DNA of 64,000 nt from Actinomycetes bacterium (GTDB lineage Bacteria; Actinomycetota; Actinomycetes; Actinomycetales; Cellulomonadaceae). Under the pieces are notes generated by a model that did no database searches, was not told the origin of the DNA, and worked only from the letters and a program-made list of their open reading frames with translations. Positions 19,756 through 29,998 of the stretch are shown here, in pieces. Location: the NCBI GenBank assembly GCA_021793675.1, contig JAJYSG010000001.1:1-64000 (forward strand). The letters are read 5' to 3'. The position numbers and the translations under genes were made by a program. The first letter of the stretch is position 1. Each line of letters begins with the position of its first letter.

Positions 19756-20559
19756 GTGACCCCGATCCCCACCCCGTACGAGGACCTGCTGCGGCTGGTG
19801 CTCGAGACCGGGACGCCGAAGGCCGACCGTACCGGCACGGGCACGCGCAGCGTGTTCGGCCACCAGATGCGCTTCGACCTGTCCGCCGGGTTCCCCCTGG
19901 TGACGACCAAGCGCGTCCACCTGCGGTCGGTGGTGTACGAGCTGCTGTGGTTCCTGCGCGGGGAGTCCAACGTCGGGTGGCTGCGCGAGCACGGGGTGAG
20001 CATCTGGGACGAGTGGGCGGACGCCGACGGCGACCTCGGTCCCGTCTACGGCGTGCAGTGGCGCAGCTGGCCGACCCCCGACGGCCGGCACGTCGACCAG
20101 ATCGCCCAGGTCGTCGAGAACCTGCGGCGCGATCCGGGCTCGCGCCGGCACGTCGTCTCGGCCTGGAACGTCGCCGACATCCCCGCCATGGCGCTCGCGC
20201 CCTGCCACGCGTTGTTCCAGTTCTACGTCGCCGACGGGCGGCTGTCCTGCCAGCTCTACCAGCGCAGCGCGGACCTGTTCCTCGGTGTGCCGTTCAACAT
20301 CGCCTCGTACGCCCTGCTCACGCACATGGTGGCCCAGCAGACCGGCTACGACGTCGGCGACTTCGTGTGGACCGGCGGCGACTGCCACATCTACGACAAC
20401 CACGTCGAGCAGGTCCGTGAGCAGCTGAGCCGCGCGCCGTACCCGCCGCCGCGGCTGGTGCTGCACCCGGCGCCCTCGATCTTCGCGTACACGTACGAGG
20501 ACGTCGAGGTCGTCGACTACCAGCACCACCCGGCCATCAAGGCACCGGTGGCGGTGTGA
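19756..20559 (+). CDS. thyA: Thymidylate synthase
   Basis: ThyA makes dTMP from dUMP using methylene-tetrahydrofolate. The 267-residue length fits the family. The conserved [11 protein letters not shown], the catalytic [12 protein letters not shown] with Cys150, [20 protein letters not shown] and the C-terminal AV are all present. I chose GTG 19756, not ATG 19747, because TAGCAT at 19743-19748 reads as a -10 element 7 nt before it, giving a leaderless mRNA and the standard N-terminus. The stop overlaps folA (GTGA), so the classic thyA-folA pair is translationally coupled. Confidence 0.97.
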   Translation: MTPIPTPYEDLLRLVLETGTPKADRTGTGTRSVFGHQMRFDLSAGFPLVTTKRVHLRSVVYELLWFLRGESNVGWLREHGVSIWDEWADADGDLGPVYGVQWRSWPTPDGRHVDQIAQVVENLRRDPGSRRHVVSAWNVADIPAMALAPCHALFQFYVADGRLSCQLYQRSADLFLGVPFNIASYALLTHMVAQQTGYDVGDFVWTGGDCHIYDNHVEQVREQLSRAPYPPPRLVLHPAPSIFAYTYEDVEVVDYQHHPAIKAPVAV

Positions 20560-21044
20560 CGCTCGGGCTCGTCTGGGCGCAGACCCTCGCCGGGGTCATC
20601 GGACGGGACGGGACGCTGCCGTGGCACGTGCCCGAGGACCTTGCCCACTTCCGTGACGTCACCGACGGGCACCTGGTCGTCATGGGCCGGAGCACCTGGC
20701 TGTCGCTGCCCGAGCGGTTCCGGCCGCTGCCGGGACGCCCGAACGTCGTGCTGTCGCGCGACCCGGCGCTCGTCGCGCCCGGCGCACGGGTCGCCACCAC
20801 GCTCGGCGCCGCGCTGGCGCTCGCGCACGACGAGGCCGAGGTCTGGGTCGTCGGCGGCGCCACGGTCTACGCGGCGGCGCTGCCGCTGGCCGACCGGCTC
20901 GAGGTGACCGAGGTGGACGTCGCCGCGGACGGCGACGCGTTCGCGCCCCGGGTGGATCCGGCCACCTGGGTCACCACCGCCGGCGCGTGGCTGACGTCGC
21001 GGACCGGTGTGCGCTACCGCTTCCTGAGCTCGCTCCGGCGGTAG
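20556..21044 (+). CDS. folA: Dihydrofolate reductase
   Basis: DHFR regenerates tetrahydrofolate after ThyA. The 162-residue product has the N-terminal [29 protein letters not shown] (read in pieces), with the active-site Trp-His-Val-Pro-Glu-Asp, then [10 protein letters not shown] and [14 protein letters not shown]. The usual Met20-loop residues are recognisable. The GTG overlaps the thyA stop. Transcription presumably starts at the thyA promoter. Confidence 0.95.
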   Translation: MTLGLVWAQTLAGVIGRDGTLPWHVPEDLAHFRDVTDGHLVVMGRSTWLSLPERFRPLPGRPNVVLSRDPALVAPGARVATTLGAALALAHDEAEVWVVGGATVYAAALPLADRLEVTEVDVAADGDAFAPRVDPATWVTTAGAWLTSRTGVRYRFLSSLRR

Positions 21045-21116
21045 CCGTCGTGCGCCTCGCGGGCGCGGCGCGGACGCGCAGGTCGCGTGGGTGGTTCGGA
21101 CGGTACCGTGGCCCCC

Positions 21117-22034
21117 ATGCCGCCCGCGAGCACCGCCGCGCGGCCCTTCGGGTCCGTGCTCACCGCCATGGTCACTCCGATGACGCCCGACGGCGCCGTC
21201 GACCTCGCCGCCGCCGTGCGACTGGCGAAGCACCTCGTCGACCAGGGCAACGACGGCCTGGTGCTCAACGGCACCACGGGCGAGGCGCCCACGACGCACG
21301 CGCCGGAGAAGGCCGAGCTCGTCGCGGCCGTCGTCGAGGCGGTGGGCGACCGGGCGTTCGTCGTCGCCGGCGCCGGCTCCAACGACACCGTCCACGCCGT
21401 GCGGATGGCCGAGCAGGCGGCGCAGGCCGGCGCCCACGGCCTGCTCGTCGTCAGCCCGTACTACTCGCGACCCTCCCAGGAGGGGCTCGCCACGCACATC
21501 GAGACGGTCGCCGGCACGACCGCCCTGCCGGTGCTGGTGTACGACATCCCGGGACGCACCGGGGTCCGCATCGCGCCCGCGACGTTCGCCCGCCTCGCCG
21601 AGCATCCCCGGATCGTCGGCGTCAAGGACGCCGCCGGGGACGTCTACGGCTCCGCGAAGGTGATGCGCGACACCCACCTGGCCTACTACGCCGGCGACGA
21701 CGGCCTGTTCCTCGCGCTGCTGGCGTGCGGCGGCGTCGGCATCATCTCGGTGGCCGGCCACGTCGTCACCCCGCTGCTCGCGACCGTCGCCCGGTGCTGG
21801 CAGTCCGGTGACACCGCCGGCGCGCTCGCGGCGTTCCGCGCGGCCGCGCCGGCGATCGACGCCCTCAACGGCGCCGGTCAGCAGGCCCCCACCACGAAGG
21901 CGGCGCTCGAGGTGCTCGGGCTCATCCCGAGCCGTGCCACGCGTCTGCCCATCGCCCCGCTGCCCGACGAGGAGCTGCCGGCGCTGCGCGCCGGTCTCGC
22001 CGCCGCGGGCGTCATCGACGTCGTCGCCGGCTGA
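21117..22034 (+). CDS. dapA: 4-hydroxy-tetrahydrodipicolinate synthase
   Basis: DapA condenses pyruvate and aspartate semialdehyde, the first committed step to diaminopimelate. The 305-residue TIM-barrel protein has NGTTGEAPT near residue 45, the catalytic Tyr in VVSPYYSRPS, and the Schiff-base Lys170 in IVGVKDAAGD. I chose ATG 21117: TACCGT at 21104-21109 lies 7 nt upstream, which predicts a leaderless mRNA, whereas the longer GTG start adds an unconserved decapeptide. RNase J follows 29 bp downstream, a conserved actinobacterial pair. Confidence 0.96.
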   Translation: MPPASTAARPFGSVLTAMVTPMTPDGAVDLAAAVRLAKHLVDQGNDGLVLNGTTGEAPTTHAPEKAELVAAVVEAVGDRAFVVAGAGSNDTVHAVRMAEQAAQAGAHGLLVVSPYYSRPSQEGLATHIETVAGTTALPVLVYDIPGRTGVRIAPATFARLAEHPRIVGVKDAAGDVYGSAKVMRDTHLAYYAGDDGLFLALLACGGVGIISVAGHVVTPLLATVARCWQSGDTAGALAAFRAAAPAIDALNGAGQQAPTTKAALEVLGLIPSRATRLPIAPLPDEELPALRAGLAAAGVIDVVAG

Positions 22035-22063
22035 CCCGGCGGCACCCACCACCCTGGAGAGCC

Positions 22064-23749
22064 GTGAGCCACCCGCATCCTGAGCTGACCCTGCCCCCGC
22101 CCCTGGCCGCCGGCGCGTTGCGCGTCGTGGCGCTCGGCGGACTCGGCGAGGTCGGACGCAACATGTCCGTCCTGGAGTACGACGGCCGCCTGCTCGTCGT
22201 CGACTGCGGGGTGCTGTTCCCGGAGGACAGCCAGCCGGGCGTGGACCTGATCCTGCCGGACTTCGACTACATCCACGACCGGCTGGCCGAGGTCGAGGCG
22301 ATCATCCTCACGCACGGCCACGAGGACCACATCGGCGCGGTGCCGTACCTGCTGCGGCTCCGTCCGGACATCCCCGTCGTCGGGTCCCAGCTGACGCTGG
22401 CGTTCGTCGAGGCCAAGCTCAAGGAGCACCGCATCACGCCGTTCACCTTCGCGGTGAAGGAAGGGCAGCGGGAGCGCTTCGGCGCGTTCGACTGCGAGTT
22501 CGTCGCGGTCAACCACTCGATCCCGGACGCACTGGCGGTGGCGATCCGCACCCCCGCGGGGACCGTGCTGAACACCGGCGACTTCAAGATGGACCAGCTG
22601 CCGCTCGACGGACGGATCACCGACCTGCGGGCGTTCGCGCGGCTGGGCGAGGAGGGCGTCGACCTGTTCATGGTCGACTCCACCAACGCCGAGGTGCCGG
22701 GCTTCGTGGCCGGCGAGCGCGAGATCGGGCCGGTGCTGGACCGGGTGTTCTCGGAGTCGGCGCGGCGCATCGTCGTCGCCTCGTTCGCGTCGCACGTGCA
22801 CCGCGTGCAGCAGGTGCTGGACGCCGCGGTGCTGCACGAGCGCAAGGTGGCGTTCGTCGGGCGTTCGATGGTCCGCAACATGGCGATCGCGGCCGAGCTG
22901 GGCTACCTGCGGGTGCCCGAGGGTGTCCTGGTGGACCAGAAGGAGGCCGGCACGCTGCCCGACGACGAGGTGGTGCTCATGTGCACCGGCTCGCAGGGCG
23001 AGCCGATGGCGGCGCTGTCGCGGATCGCGAACAACGACCACAAGATCAAGGTGGGCCCGGGCGACACGATCATCCTCGCCTCGTCGCTCATCCCCGGGAA
23101 CGAGAACGCGGTGTTCCGCGTCATCAACGGCCTCACCCGGCTCGGCGCGCGCGTCGTGCACTCGGGGAACGCGAAGGTGCACGTCTCCGGCCACGCCTCG
23201 GCGGGCGAGCTGGTCTACGTGTACAACGTGCTGCGGCCGCGCAACGTCATGCCCATCCACGGCGAGGTGCGTCACCTCGTCGCCAACGGCGCGCTGGCGG
23301 TGCTCACGGGCGTGCCGCCGGAGGGCGTCATGCTCGCCGAGGACGGCGTGGTGGTGGACCTCGTCGACGGCCGCGCCGCCATCGTCGGCGCGGTGCCCTG
23401 CGGGTACGTCTACGTCGACGGGTCGAGCGTCGGCGGCGTCACCGAGGCGGAGCTCAAGGACCGGCGCATCCTCGGCGAGGAGGGCTTCGTCTCGATCTTC
23501 GCCGTCGTGTCGTCGACCGACGGGTCGGTGCTCGCCGGACCTCAGATCCACGCCCGAGGCGTCGCCGAGGAGGACAAGGTCTTCCACGAGGTGCTGCCCG
23601 AGCTGACGAGCGCGCTGGAGGCCGCGGTCGCCTCGGGGACGATGGACCCGCACCAGCTGCAGCAGGTGGTCCGCCGCGTCGTCGGGCGCTGGGTGGCGTC
23701 CCGGCTCGGCCGGCGGCCGATGATCATCCCGGTGATCGTCGAGGCGTGA
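22064..23749 (+). CDS. rnj: Ribonuclease J
   Basis: RNase J is a metallo-beta-lactamase/beta-CASP nuclease with 5'-3' exo- and endonucleolytic activity in mRNA decay and rRNA maturation. The 561-residue protein has the zinc motif THGHEDHIGA near residue 83, later STNAEVPG, the beta-CASP CTGSQGEPMAALSRI, and the SGHAS and PIHGEVRHL motifs. The C-terminal domain is normal. The GTG is preceded by TGGAGAG. Its linkage to dapA is typical, and the genome also encodes RNase Y (this window), so two decay-initiating nucleases coexist. Confidence 0.96.
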   Translation: MSHPHPELTLPPPLAAGALRVVALGGLGEVGRNMSVLEYDGRLLVVDCGVLFPEDSQPGVDLILPDFDYIHDRLAEVEAIILTHGHEDHIGAVPYLLRLRPDIPVVGSQLTLAFVEAKLKEHRITPFTFAVKEGQRERFGAFDCEFVAVNHSIPDALAVAIRTPAGTVLNTGDFKMDQLPLDGRITDLRAFARLGEEGVDLFMVDSTNAEVPGFVAGEREIGPVLDRVFSESARRIVVASFASHVHRVQQVLDAAVLHERKVAFVGRSMVRNMAIAAELGYLRVPEGVLVDQKEAGTLPDDEVVLMCTGSQGEPMAALSRIANNDHKIKVGPGDTIILASSLIPGNENAVFRVINGLTRLGARVVHSGNAKVHVSGHASAGELVYVYNVLRPRNVMPIHGEVRHLVANGALAVLTGVPPEGVMLAEDGVVVDLVDGRAAIVGAVPCGYVYVDGSSVGGVTEAELKDRRILGEEGFVSIFAVVSSTDGSVLAGPQIHARGVAEEDKVFHEVLPELTSALEAAVASGTMDPHQLQQVVRRVVGRWVASRLGRRPMIIPVIVEA

Positions 23750-23787
23750 GCCTCGTCGCGCCCGCCGGCACCGGACGGCGGCGGGCG

Positions 23788-25623
23788 CTACGGGTGCAGC
23801 GGGAGCACGGTCGCCGGTGGTCGGCGGGCCTCCGGGAGCGCGCCGCCGGGCAGCTCACCGCCAAGGAGCGTCCCGCCGGGCAGGGCGCGCCGGCCGGTCG
23901 GTGCGACGGTGGCCGCCGCCTGAATCGCCGCGACCACCTCGTCGGCCGGCAGCGCGTGGCTGTAGCGGAAGCCCTGCGCGAGGCCCACACCGGCGCACCG
24001 CAGCGTCATCTCGTCGAGCGGCTCCTCGACGCCTTCGCCGACGACCTCCATCCCGAACCGTCGGGACAGCCGCATGACGAGCGACAGCACCTCGGTGTCG
24101 ACCGGCTCCCGCGCGCCGGCGCCGACGACGAGGCTACGGTCCAGCTTGATGGTCTCGATGGGCAGCCGGCTGAGGACACGCAACGTGTCGAGCGTGGCAC
24201 CCAGGTCGTCCAGCGCGATCCGGACACCCGCCATCGCGAGCTCGTTGAGCCTGCCGAGCGCGCGCGTCAGATCGACGACGCCGGCGTGCTCCGACAGCTC
24301 GAGCCGCACGCATCCCCGTGGCAGCCCCGAGGCGTCGATCGTCGTGAGCACCGTGGACACCAGGTCGGGGTGGGGCAGCGAGTCCGCCGCCAGGTTGACG
24401 TGCACGGCCCCCGGGGCGGTCTCGCCCATGAGGCCACGCCAGGCGACCATGTCGCGGCAGGCGGTCTCGAGCACCCACCGGTCCAGGTCGAGCGTCATCC
24501 CGGCGCGCGCCGCCTCCTCCAGGGTGGCGGCGGGTCCGTCCAGGCCGCCGTCCGCTCCGCGGCGCCGCAGCAAGGCCTCGACCGCGACGATCCGACCGCC
24601 CTGCAGGTCGACGATGGGCTGGTAGTGGACCTCGAGCCGGCGGCCCTCCGCCCAGGCTCGGGTCTGCGGCACCTCGGCCCCCGCCAGGCACACCCGGTTG
24701 CCGCCGGCGACCTTTGCCGCGTACATGGCCTGGTCGGCGGCGTGCAGCACGGCGTCGGACGACGTCTCGGCGGACAGTGCCACGGCGAGCCCGACGCTGG
24801 CGGTCGAGTGCGCGGCGGTGGGTAGCCGCAGGTCCTCCGACGCCACGGCTGCGCACAGGTCCTCGCCGAGCTGCAGCGCGAGCCGGTCGGCGTCCGGCAC
24901 CTCGTCGTCGGTCAGGCAGCGCACCACCGCGAACTCGTCGCCGCCGAGCCGTCCCAGCACGTCCGTGGGTCGCAGCCGGGCCCCGATCCGGTGCACCACG
25001 GACCGCAGCAGCGCGTCGCCCCAGGAGTGGCCCAGCGCGTCGTTGACGGCCTTGAGCCGGTCGAGGTCGAGGAAGGCGACGACCACGGCACCGATCCCGC
25101 TCCCCACCTCCGTCAGCCGGGCGGCCAGCAGGCCGACGAAGTGGCTGCGCGAGGCGCCGCCCGTCAGCCCGTCGGTCGCGGCCTGCTGCACGGCGAGGTC
25201 CGCCAACGCCTGCATGAGGCGCACGGGACGGATGATCCCCAGCGGTGCGTGCTGGTCGTCCACGACCACCAGGTCGTGGTCGCCGTCGCGATCGATGCCG
25301 AGCAGGCCGACCGCCTGGGGGAGCGTGGCGGTGGCCGGCAGCGCCGGCAGCTTCCAGTACGCGAGCTCCCCGATGGGGCGGCTGTCCCACTGCAGGCGCC
25401 CGTAGCCGCGGTGCCCGGCCATCGTCGCCAGGAAGCGCGACCGGCTGACGATGCCGGGGTCGCCGTCCGGCTGCTGCGACGTGACGATGATCGACGACGA
25501 GGTCCATCGGTTCCGGAACGAGCGCTCGACCTCGCCGCACGTCGTGCTGGCCGCGACGACCGTCACCGGCTCGACGAGCCCACGCAGCGCAGGGCCCACC
25601 GCTCGTGATCGATCGAGGCTCAC
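23788..25623 (-). CDS. Dual GGDEF-EAL c-di-GMP enzyme with CBS-like N-terminus
   Basis: The 611-residue soluble protein has an N-terminal ~145-residue region that looks like a pair of CBS-type ligand-binding repeats, then a GGDEF diguanylate cyclase domain (~150-315) and an EAL phosphodiesterase domain (~330-575). The GGDEF site is intact (RLGGDEF at 225-231) and preceded by the inhibitory I-site RPTD at 218-221. The EAL domain keeps YQPIVDL, EAL at 349-351 followed by LRR, the ALDDLGA metal site and QGFRYS near the end. It could thus both make and break c-di-GMP. The start (GTG 25623) is uncertain, because no ribosome binding site is clear. It is divergent from ftsK. Confidence 0.9.
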   Translation of the reverse strand: MSLDRSRAVGPALRGLVEPVTVVAASTTCGEVERSFRNRWTSSSIIVTSQQPDGDPGIVSRSRFLATMAGHRGYGRLQWDSRPIGELAYWKLPALPATATLPQAVGLLGIDRDGDHDLVVVDDQHAPLGIIRPVRLMQALADLAVQQAATDGLTGGASRSHFVGLLAARLTEVGSGIGAVVVAFLDLDRLKAVNDALGHSWGDALLRSVVHRIGARLRPTDVLGRLGGDEFAVVRCLTDDEVPDADRLALQLGEDLCAAVASEDLRLPTAAHSTASVGLAVALSAETSSDAVLHAADQAMYAAKVAGGNRVCLAGAEVPQTRAWAEGRRLEVHYQPIVDLQGGRIVAVEALLRRRGADGGLDGPAATLEEAARAGMTLDLDRWVLETACRDMVAWRGLMGETAPGAVHVNLAADSLPHPDLVSTVLTTIDASGLPRGCVRLELSEHAGVVDLTRALGRLNELAMAGVRIALDDLGATLDTLRVLSRLPIETIKLDRSLVVGAGAREPVDTEVLSLVMRLSRRFGMEVVGEGVEEPLDEMTLRCAGVGLAQGFRYSHALPADEVVAAIQAAATVAPTGRRALPGGTLLGGELPGGALPEARRPPATVLPLHP

Positions 25624-25760
25624 GTCGCCGAGTCGGCAGCCACGGTCCAGGAATGAGGGAATCGGGTGACATTGGGGTGCTAGTGCCCAGATGGCGGCCC
25701 GTCTCCGACACGCGCCGCGCCCGCGGCACCACGGCACGTGCCACGGCTACCGTGAGGACC

Positions 25761-28349
25761 ATGGCCACGCGTACGTCCTCTCCAGGCGCCGCGCGGACCG
25801 CTCCACGCGCCGGTTCGGGCCACCGCCCGCCGTCGTCCCGGGGCCGGTCCGCGCCCCCGCCGCGCCGTTCCGCGCTGCCGGTGCGGATCGTCAGGGGCGC
25901 CTGGATGGGACTGGCGCACGTGGTCGGCGGCACGGCGCGGCGGATCGGCCGGGGGGCGCGTGACCTCGACCCGGCGCACCGCCGTGACGGCCTGGCGTTC
26001 TTCCTGCTCGCGGTGGCCGTGGTGGTGGCGGCGAGGGAGTGGTTCGGCCTGTCGGGCGCTGCCGGCACCGTGGTGCACGACGCGACGGCAGGCCTCGTCG
26101 GCCGCGTCGCGGTCGTCGTCCCCCTCGTGCTGCTGTGGGCCTCGGTCCGGCTGATGCGGCACCCGGAGGAGTCGGCCACGTCGTCGCGGATCGGCATCGG
26201 GCTGTCCGCGCTCGTGGTGGCGGCGTGCGGCCTGTGGCAGGTGGGCGCGGGCGTGCCCTCGACGGCTGCCTGGGACCGGCTGCGGGCCGCGGGCGGCCTC
26301 GTCGGCTACGTCGTCGGCACGCCGCTGGACGGTGCGCTGACCGCGGTGGTCGCGGTGGTGCTGCTCGTGCTGCTCGCGGTCTTCGGGCTGCTCGTCGTCA
26401 CCGCGACACCGGTGAACCAGATCGGGCCGAAGCTGCACGCCGGGTGGCAGCGGCTCTCCGGCCACCGCCCGGGCGACGACGAGCAGGACGACGGACCGCT
26501 CGTCATCAACGCCGGCCACACGGCCGTGGTGGAGCCGCCGGCCCCCGAGCCCAGGCGGGGCCTGCTCTCCCGGCTGCGCCACCGCGGCGACGAGCCGATC
26601 GACGACGCGGACGTGCTCGACGGGTACGCGGGCGACGAGGCGTTCGAACGTGCCCACCAGATCGTGCCCGCGTTCGAGGATCCCGGACCGGACACCGCGG
26701 CGGTCGTCGCGGCCCGCTCCGCCGAGACGATGCCGATGGCGGCGGTCCCCGGCCAGCGGCCGATCGAGGCGCCGCCCACGCGGCGGGTCCCGCAGGGTGA
26801 GCAGCCGATGCTCGGCGGGGACGTGCTGTACCTGCTGCCGGACGAGGAGATGCTCGTCAAGGGCGCGCCGCACAAGGTCCGCTCGGCCGCGAACGACCGT
26901 GTCGTCGAGTCCCTCACCAGCGTGCTCGAGCAGTTCGCGATCGACGCCCAGGTCACCGGTTTCACGCGGGGCCCCACCGTGACGCGCTACGAGGTCGAGC
27001 TGGGCCCCGCCGTCAAGGTGGAGCGCGTCACCGCGCTGAGCCGCAACATCGCGTACGCCGTGGCGAGCGCCGACGTGCGGATCCTGTCGCCGATCCCCGG
27101 CAAGTCCGCGATCGGCATCGAGATCCCGAACGTGGACCGCGAGACGGTCGCGCTCGGCGACGTGCTGCGGTCGGCCGCCGCCAAGCGCAGCGAGCACCCG
27201 CTCGTCGTCGGCGTCGGCAAGGACGTCGAGGGCGGCTACGTCGTCGCGAACCTGGCGAAGATGCCGCACCTGCTGGTCGCGGGGGCCACCGGCTCCGGCA
27301 AGTCGAGCTTCGTCAACTCGATGATCGTCTCGGTGCTGATGCGCTCGACGCCCGACGAGGTGCGGATGATCCTCGTCGACCCCAAGCGCGTGGAGCTCAC
27401 GGTCTACGAGGGGATCCCGCACCTCATCACGCCGATCATCACCAGCCCCAAGAAGGCCGCCGAGGCCCTCGAGTGGGTGGTGCGCGAGATGGACGCGCGG
27501 TACGACGACCTGTCGATGTTCGGGTTCAAGCACGTCGACGACTTCAACGCCGCCGTGCGCGCCGGCAAGGTCAAGCCGCTGCCGGGTTCGGAGCGCAAGA
27601 TCGCGCCTTACCCGTACCTGCTGGTCGTCGTCGACGAGCTGGCGGACCTCATGATGGTCGCGCCGCGCGACGTCGAGTCCTCGATCCAGCGCATCACGCA
27701 GCTCGCCCGCGCGGCCGGGATCCACCTGGTGCTGGCCACCCAGCGCCCGTCCGTCGACGTGGTGACGGGCGTCATCAAGGCGAACATCCCGTCACGGCTG
27801 GCGTTCGCCACGTCGTCGCTGACGGACTCGCGCGTCGTGCTCGACCAGCCGGGCGCCGAGAAGCTCATCGGCCAGGGCGACGCGCTGTTCCTGCCGATGG
27901 GTGCCGCCAAGCCGATGCGCACGCAGGGGGCGTGGGTCACCGAGTCGGAGATCCACGCGGTCGTGGCCCACGTCAAGGGCCAGCTCAAGCCCGTCTACCG
28001 GCCGGACGTCACCGTGGCGCCGGTCAAGAAGCAGGTGGACGACGACATCGGCGACGACCTCGACCTGCTGCTGCAGGCCGCCGAGCTCGTCGTCACCACG
28101 CAGTTCGGCTCGACGTCGATGCTGCAGCGCAAGCTCCGGGTGGGGTTCGCCAAGGCGGGCCGCCTCATGGACCTGCTCGAGTCCCGGGAGATCGTCGGGC
28201 CGTCCGAGGGGTCCAAGGCCCGCGAGGTGCTCGCCAAGCCCGACGACCTCGCCGGGACGCTGGCGCTGCTGCGTGGCGAGCCTCCGGTGGAGGACGACGT
28301 GGCTCACGACTGGCACGACGACGCCGACGAGGACTGGAACGACCGCTGA
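25761..28349 (+). CDS. ftsK: DNA translocase FtsK/SpoIIIE
   Basis: FtsK pumps chromosomal DNA at the division septum. The 862-residue protein has a basic Pro/Arg-rich N-terminus, four membrane helices between ~75 and 225, an acidic linker, and the motor. Walker [10 protein letters not shown] is near residue 508, Walker [13 protein letters not shown] near 617, and the conserved [20 protein letters not shown] follows. The C-terminal winged-helix gamma domain (~765-825) should recognise KOPS-like sites. TACCGT at 25748-25753 lies 7 nt before the ATG, so the mRNA is probably leaderless. In actinobacteria ftsK usually precedes pgsA and clgR, as here. Confidence 0.96.
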   Translation: MATRTSSPGAARTAPRAGSGHRPPSSRGRSAPPPRRSALPVRIVRGAWMGLAHVVGGTARRIGRGARDLDPAHRRDGLAFFLLAVAVVVAAREWFGLSGAAGTVVHDATAGLVGRVAVVVPLVLLWASVRLMRHPEESATSSRIGIGLSALVVAACGLWQVGAGVPSTAAWDRLRAAGGLVGYVVGTPLDGALTAVVAVVLLVLLAVFGLLVVTATPVNQIGPKLHAGWQRLSGHRPGDDEQDDGPLVINAGHTAVVEPPAPEPRRGLLSRLRHRGDEPIDDADVLDGYAGDEAFERAHQIVPAFEDPGPDTAAVVAARSAETMPMAAVPGQRPIEAPPTRRVPQGEQPMLGGDVLYLLPDEEMLVKGAPHKVRSAANDRVVESLTSVLEQFAIDAQVTGFTRGPTVTRYEVELGPAVKVERVTALSRNIAYAVASADVRILSPIPGKSAIGIEIPNVDRETVALGDVLRSAAAKRSEHPLVVGVGKDVEGGYVVANLAKMPHLLVAGATGSGKSSFVNSMIVSVLMRSTPDEVRMILVDPKRVELTVYEGIPHLITPIITSPKKAAEALEWVVREMDARYDDLSMFGFKHVDDFNAAVRAGKVKPLPGSERKIAPYPYLLVVVDELADLMMVAPRDVESSIQRITQLARAAGIHLVLATQRPSVDVVTGVIKANIPSRLAFATSSLTDSRVVLDQPGAEKLIGQGDALFLPMGAAKPMRTQGAWVTESEIHAVVAHVKGQLKPVYRPDVTVAPVKKQVDDDIGDDLDLLLQAAELVVTTQFGSTSMLQRKLRVGFAKAGRLMDLLESREIVGPSEGSKAREVLAKPDDLAGTLALLRGEPPVEDDVAHDWHDDADEDWNDR

Positions 28350-28511
28350 CGGTGCTCGGGTAGCCCGACGGTCCGAGGCCCGACACCCCGGTGGCCCGGT
28401 GGTCGCCGGTGCGGAGCTCGCCGAGCATCGACGCCCGGCTCGGCGCCGCGGCCCGGCCGGTCACGCTGCGCGGGGACCGCGGCTCCGCGACGTCCAGGGA
28501 GGGTGCCGCGC

Positions 28512-29852
28512 TCAGCCGGCCGAGGCGGTCCGTGGCACGACGACCGGAGGCGGGCCGGTGGGTGTCGGCGGCGTGGTGCGTTCTGGCGCAGCGGTGCCCG
28601 CCGCGGCGGCGACGCGGGCGGCCCGGGCGGCTACCTGCGACGCCGAGAGCGTGGCCGTGCCGTTCGGGATGTCGGGCGTCGCGTAGACCTTGTGACCCCC
28701 GAGCCGGTCGACGGTGATCGGCGTCCACTCGACGGCGGTGACCCGGGCGGGCCCTGCGGCACGGCCCTCCGCGGGGAACCCGCCCTGGCTCGTGACGTGG
28801 ACGGTCAGCAGGATCCCCGAGTCGGTGCGCGCGATGCCGACCGTGCTCTCGTCCTGGTTGGAGATGTAGTTGCCGAGGCCGTAGGCCACCCACATGCCGT
28901 CGCCGCGCGGACCGCCGGTGAGCTCGGCGATGGGCTGCGGCACGTGCACGTGGTGCCCGATGACCAGGTCGACCACCCCGGAGTCCGCGAGCTGCTGGTC
29001 GACCTGCTGCTGCTGCGCGTTCGGCGGGGTCTGGTACTCGTTGCCGGCGTGGATCGTGGCGATGACGAAGTCCGCGCCGGCGGCGCGGGCCGCGGTCGCC
29101 TGAGCGACGATGCGCGGCACGTCGATGAGGTCGACCGACCACGGCTTGTCGGCGTCCACCGGCATCCCGTTGGTGGCGTAGGTCGCGGCGATGTCTGCCA
29201 CCGTGATGGTCCGCCCGGCGCGCTGCAGCCGGTACAGCTGGGGCGTGGCCTCTTCGGCGGCGCTGCGCGCGGTGCCGGAGTGGCCGAGACCGGCCTCGTC
29301 CAGGTCGTGCAGCGTCGTGGTGATCCCGGCGAAGCCCCGGTCCACCGAGTGGTTCGACGCCGTGGAGCAACCGTCCCAGCCCTGCGCCTTGATCGCCGTG
29401 ACGATCTGCGCAGGCGAGCCGAACACGGGGTACCCGCTCGGCTTGGTGCCGGGCGGCGCGACGGGCACCTCGAGATGGCACAGCGCCAGGTCGGCGCCCT
29501 GGATCCACGGGTCGAGCGGTGCGAGCTCGGCCGAGTAGTCGTAGCCCCCGCCGGCGGTCGCGGCATCCGCGTTCACCGGTCCGTGCATGAGGAAGTCGCC
29601 CGCCGCCACGATCGTGAAGCTCGCGTCCGGGTCCGCCGTGGGAACGGGGCCAGGCGTGGTGCCGGCGGCGGAGGACGCCGGTGCGGCGCCCGCGGTGACG
29701 GCGGCCGCGACCACCGCCGCGCCGCGGCTGCTCGTCGCGCTGTCGAGCGAGCGGTAGGCGGCCACGCCGGCGCCGACGGCGCCTCCCAGGGCGAGGACGG
29801 CCGCCAGGACGGCCGACACCACCGGTCGGGGCCGGCTCCGTGCGTGCCTCAC
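28512..29852 (-). CDS. CapA-family poly-gamma-glutamate-synthesis-like protein, secreted
   Basis: The 446-residue protein begins with a basic N-terminus and a long hydrophobic helix (about residues 10-33), a signal anchor, then an Ala/Pro-rich linker and a PGA_cap metallophosphoesterase-like domain. Family motifs are visible: AAGDFLMHGPV, ALCHLEVPV, TASNHSVDRG, IATIHAGNEY and VIGHHVHVPQPI. CapA members take part in capsule or poly-gamma-glutamate synthesis, but many actinobacterial homologues have no cap operon, and none is here. I chose GTG 29852: TACCCT (29860-29865 on this strand) is 7 nt upstream. It converges with ftsK; 28350-28511 between them holds no gene I can support. Confidence 0.87.
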   Translation of the reverse strand: MRHARSRPRPVVSAVLAAVLALGGAVGAGVAAYRSLDSATSSRGAAVVAAAVTAGAAPASSAAGTTPGPVPTADPDASFTIVAAGDFLMHGPVNADAATAGGGYDYSAELAPLDPWIQGADLALCHLEVPVAPPGTKPSGYPVFGSPAQIVTAIKAQGWDGCSTASNHSVDRGFAGITTTLHDLDEAGLGHSGTARSAAEEATPQLYRLQRAGRTITVADIAATYATNGMPVDADKPWSVDLIDVPRIVAQATAARAAGADFVIATIHAGNEYQTPPNAQQQQVDQQLADSGVVDLVIGHHVHVPQPIAELTGGPRGDGMWVAYGLGNYISNQDESTVGIARTDSGILLTVHVTSQGGFPAEGRAAGPARVTAVEWTPITVDRLGGHKVYATPDIPNGTATLSASQVAARAARVAAAAGTAAPERTTPPTPTGPPPVVVPRTASAG

Positions 29853-29897
29853 GCGCCCGAGGGTACTGGTGCACGTCGCGTGAGCCGGGCATCGTCC

Positions 29898-29930
29898 GGT
29901 GGTCGGTGGTCGGTGGTCGGTGGTCGGTGG
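29898..29930. repeat. Heptanucleotide tandem repeat GGTGGTC x4.7
   Basis: Four perfect copies of GGTGGTC followed by GGTGG lie between the divergent CapA-like and pgsA promoters. Copy number could vary by slippage and change promoter spacing. It lies outside any supported coding sequence. Confidence 0.9.
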
Positions 29931-29998
29931 CCGCAGCCGGGCACCGGCGCGCGGACGGCGCTGGTCGCGCTCGGCCGCTGTGCCCCTAGGCTGGCCGG

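Noticed and set aside
26640..26660. TTCGAA-type LexA half-site in ftsK
   Set aside because: It lies inside coding sequence and matches only the palindrome centre, not the full spaced box.
29898..29930. Possible CRISPR-like repeats
   Set aside because: The 7-bp units are contiguous, with no spacers and no cas genes nearby.
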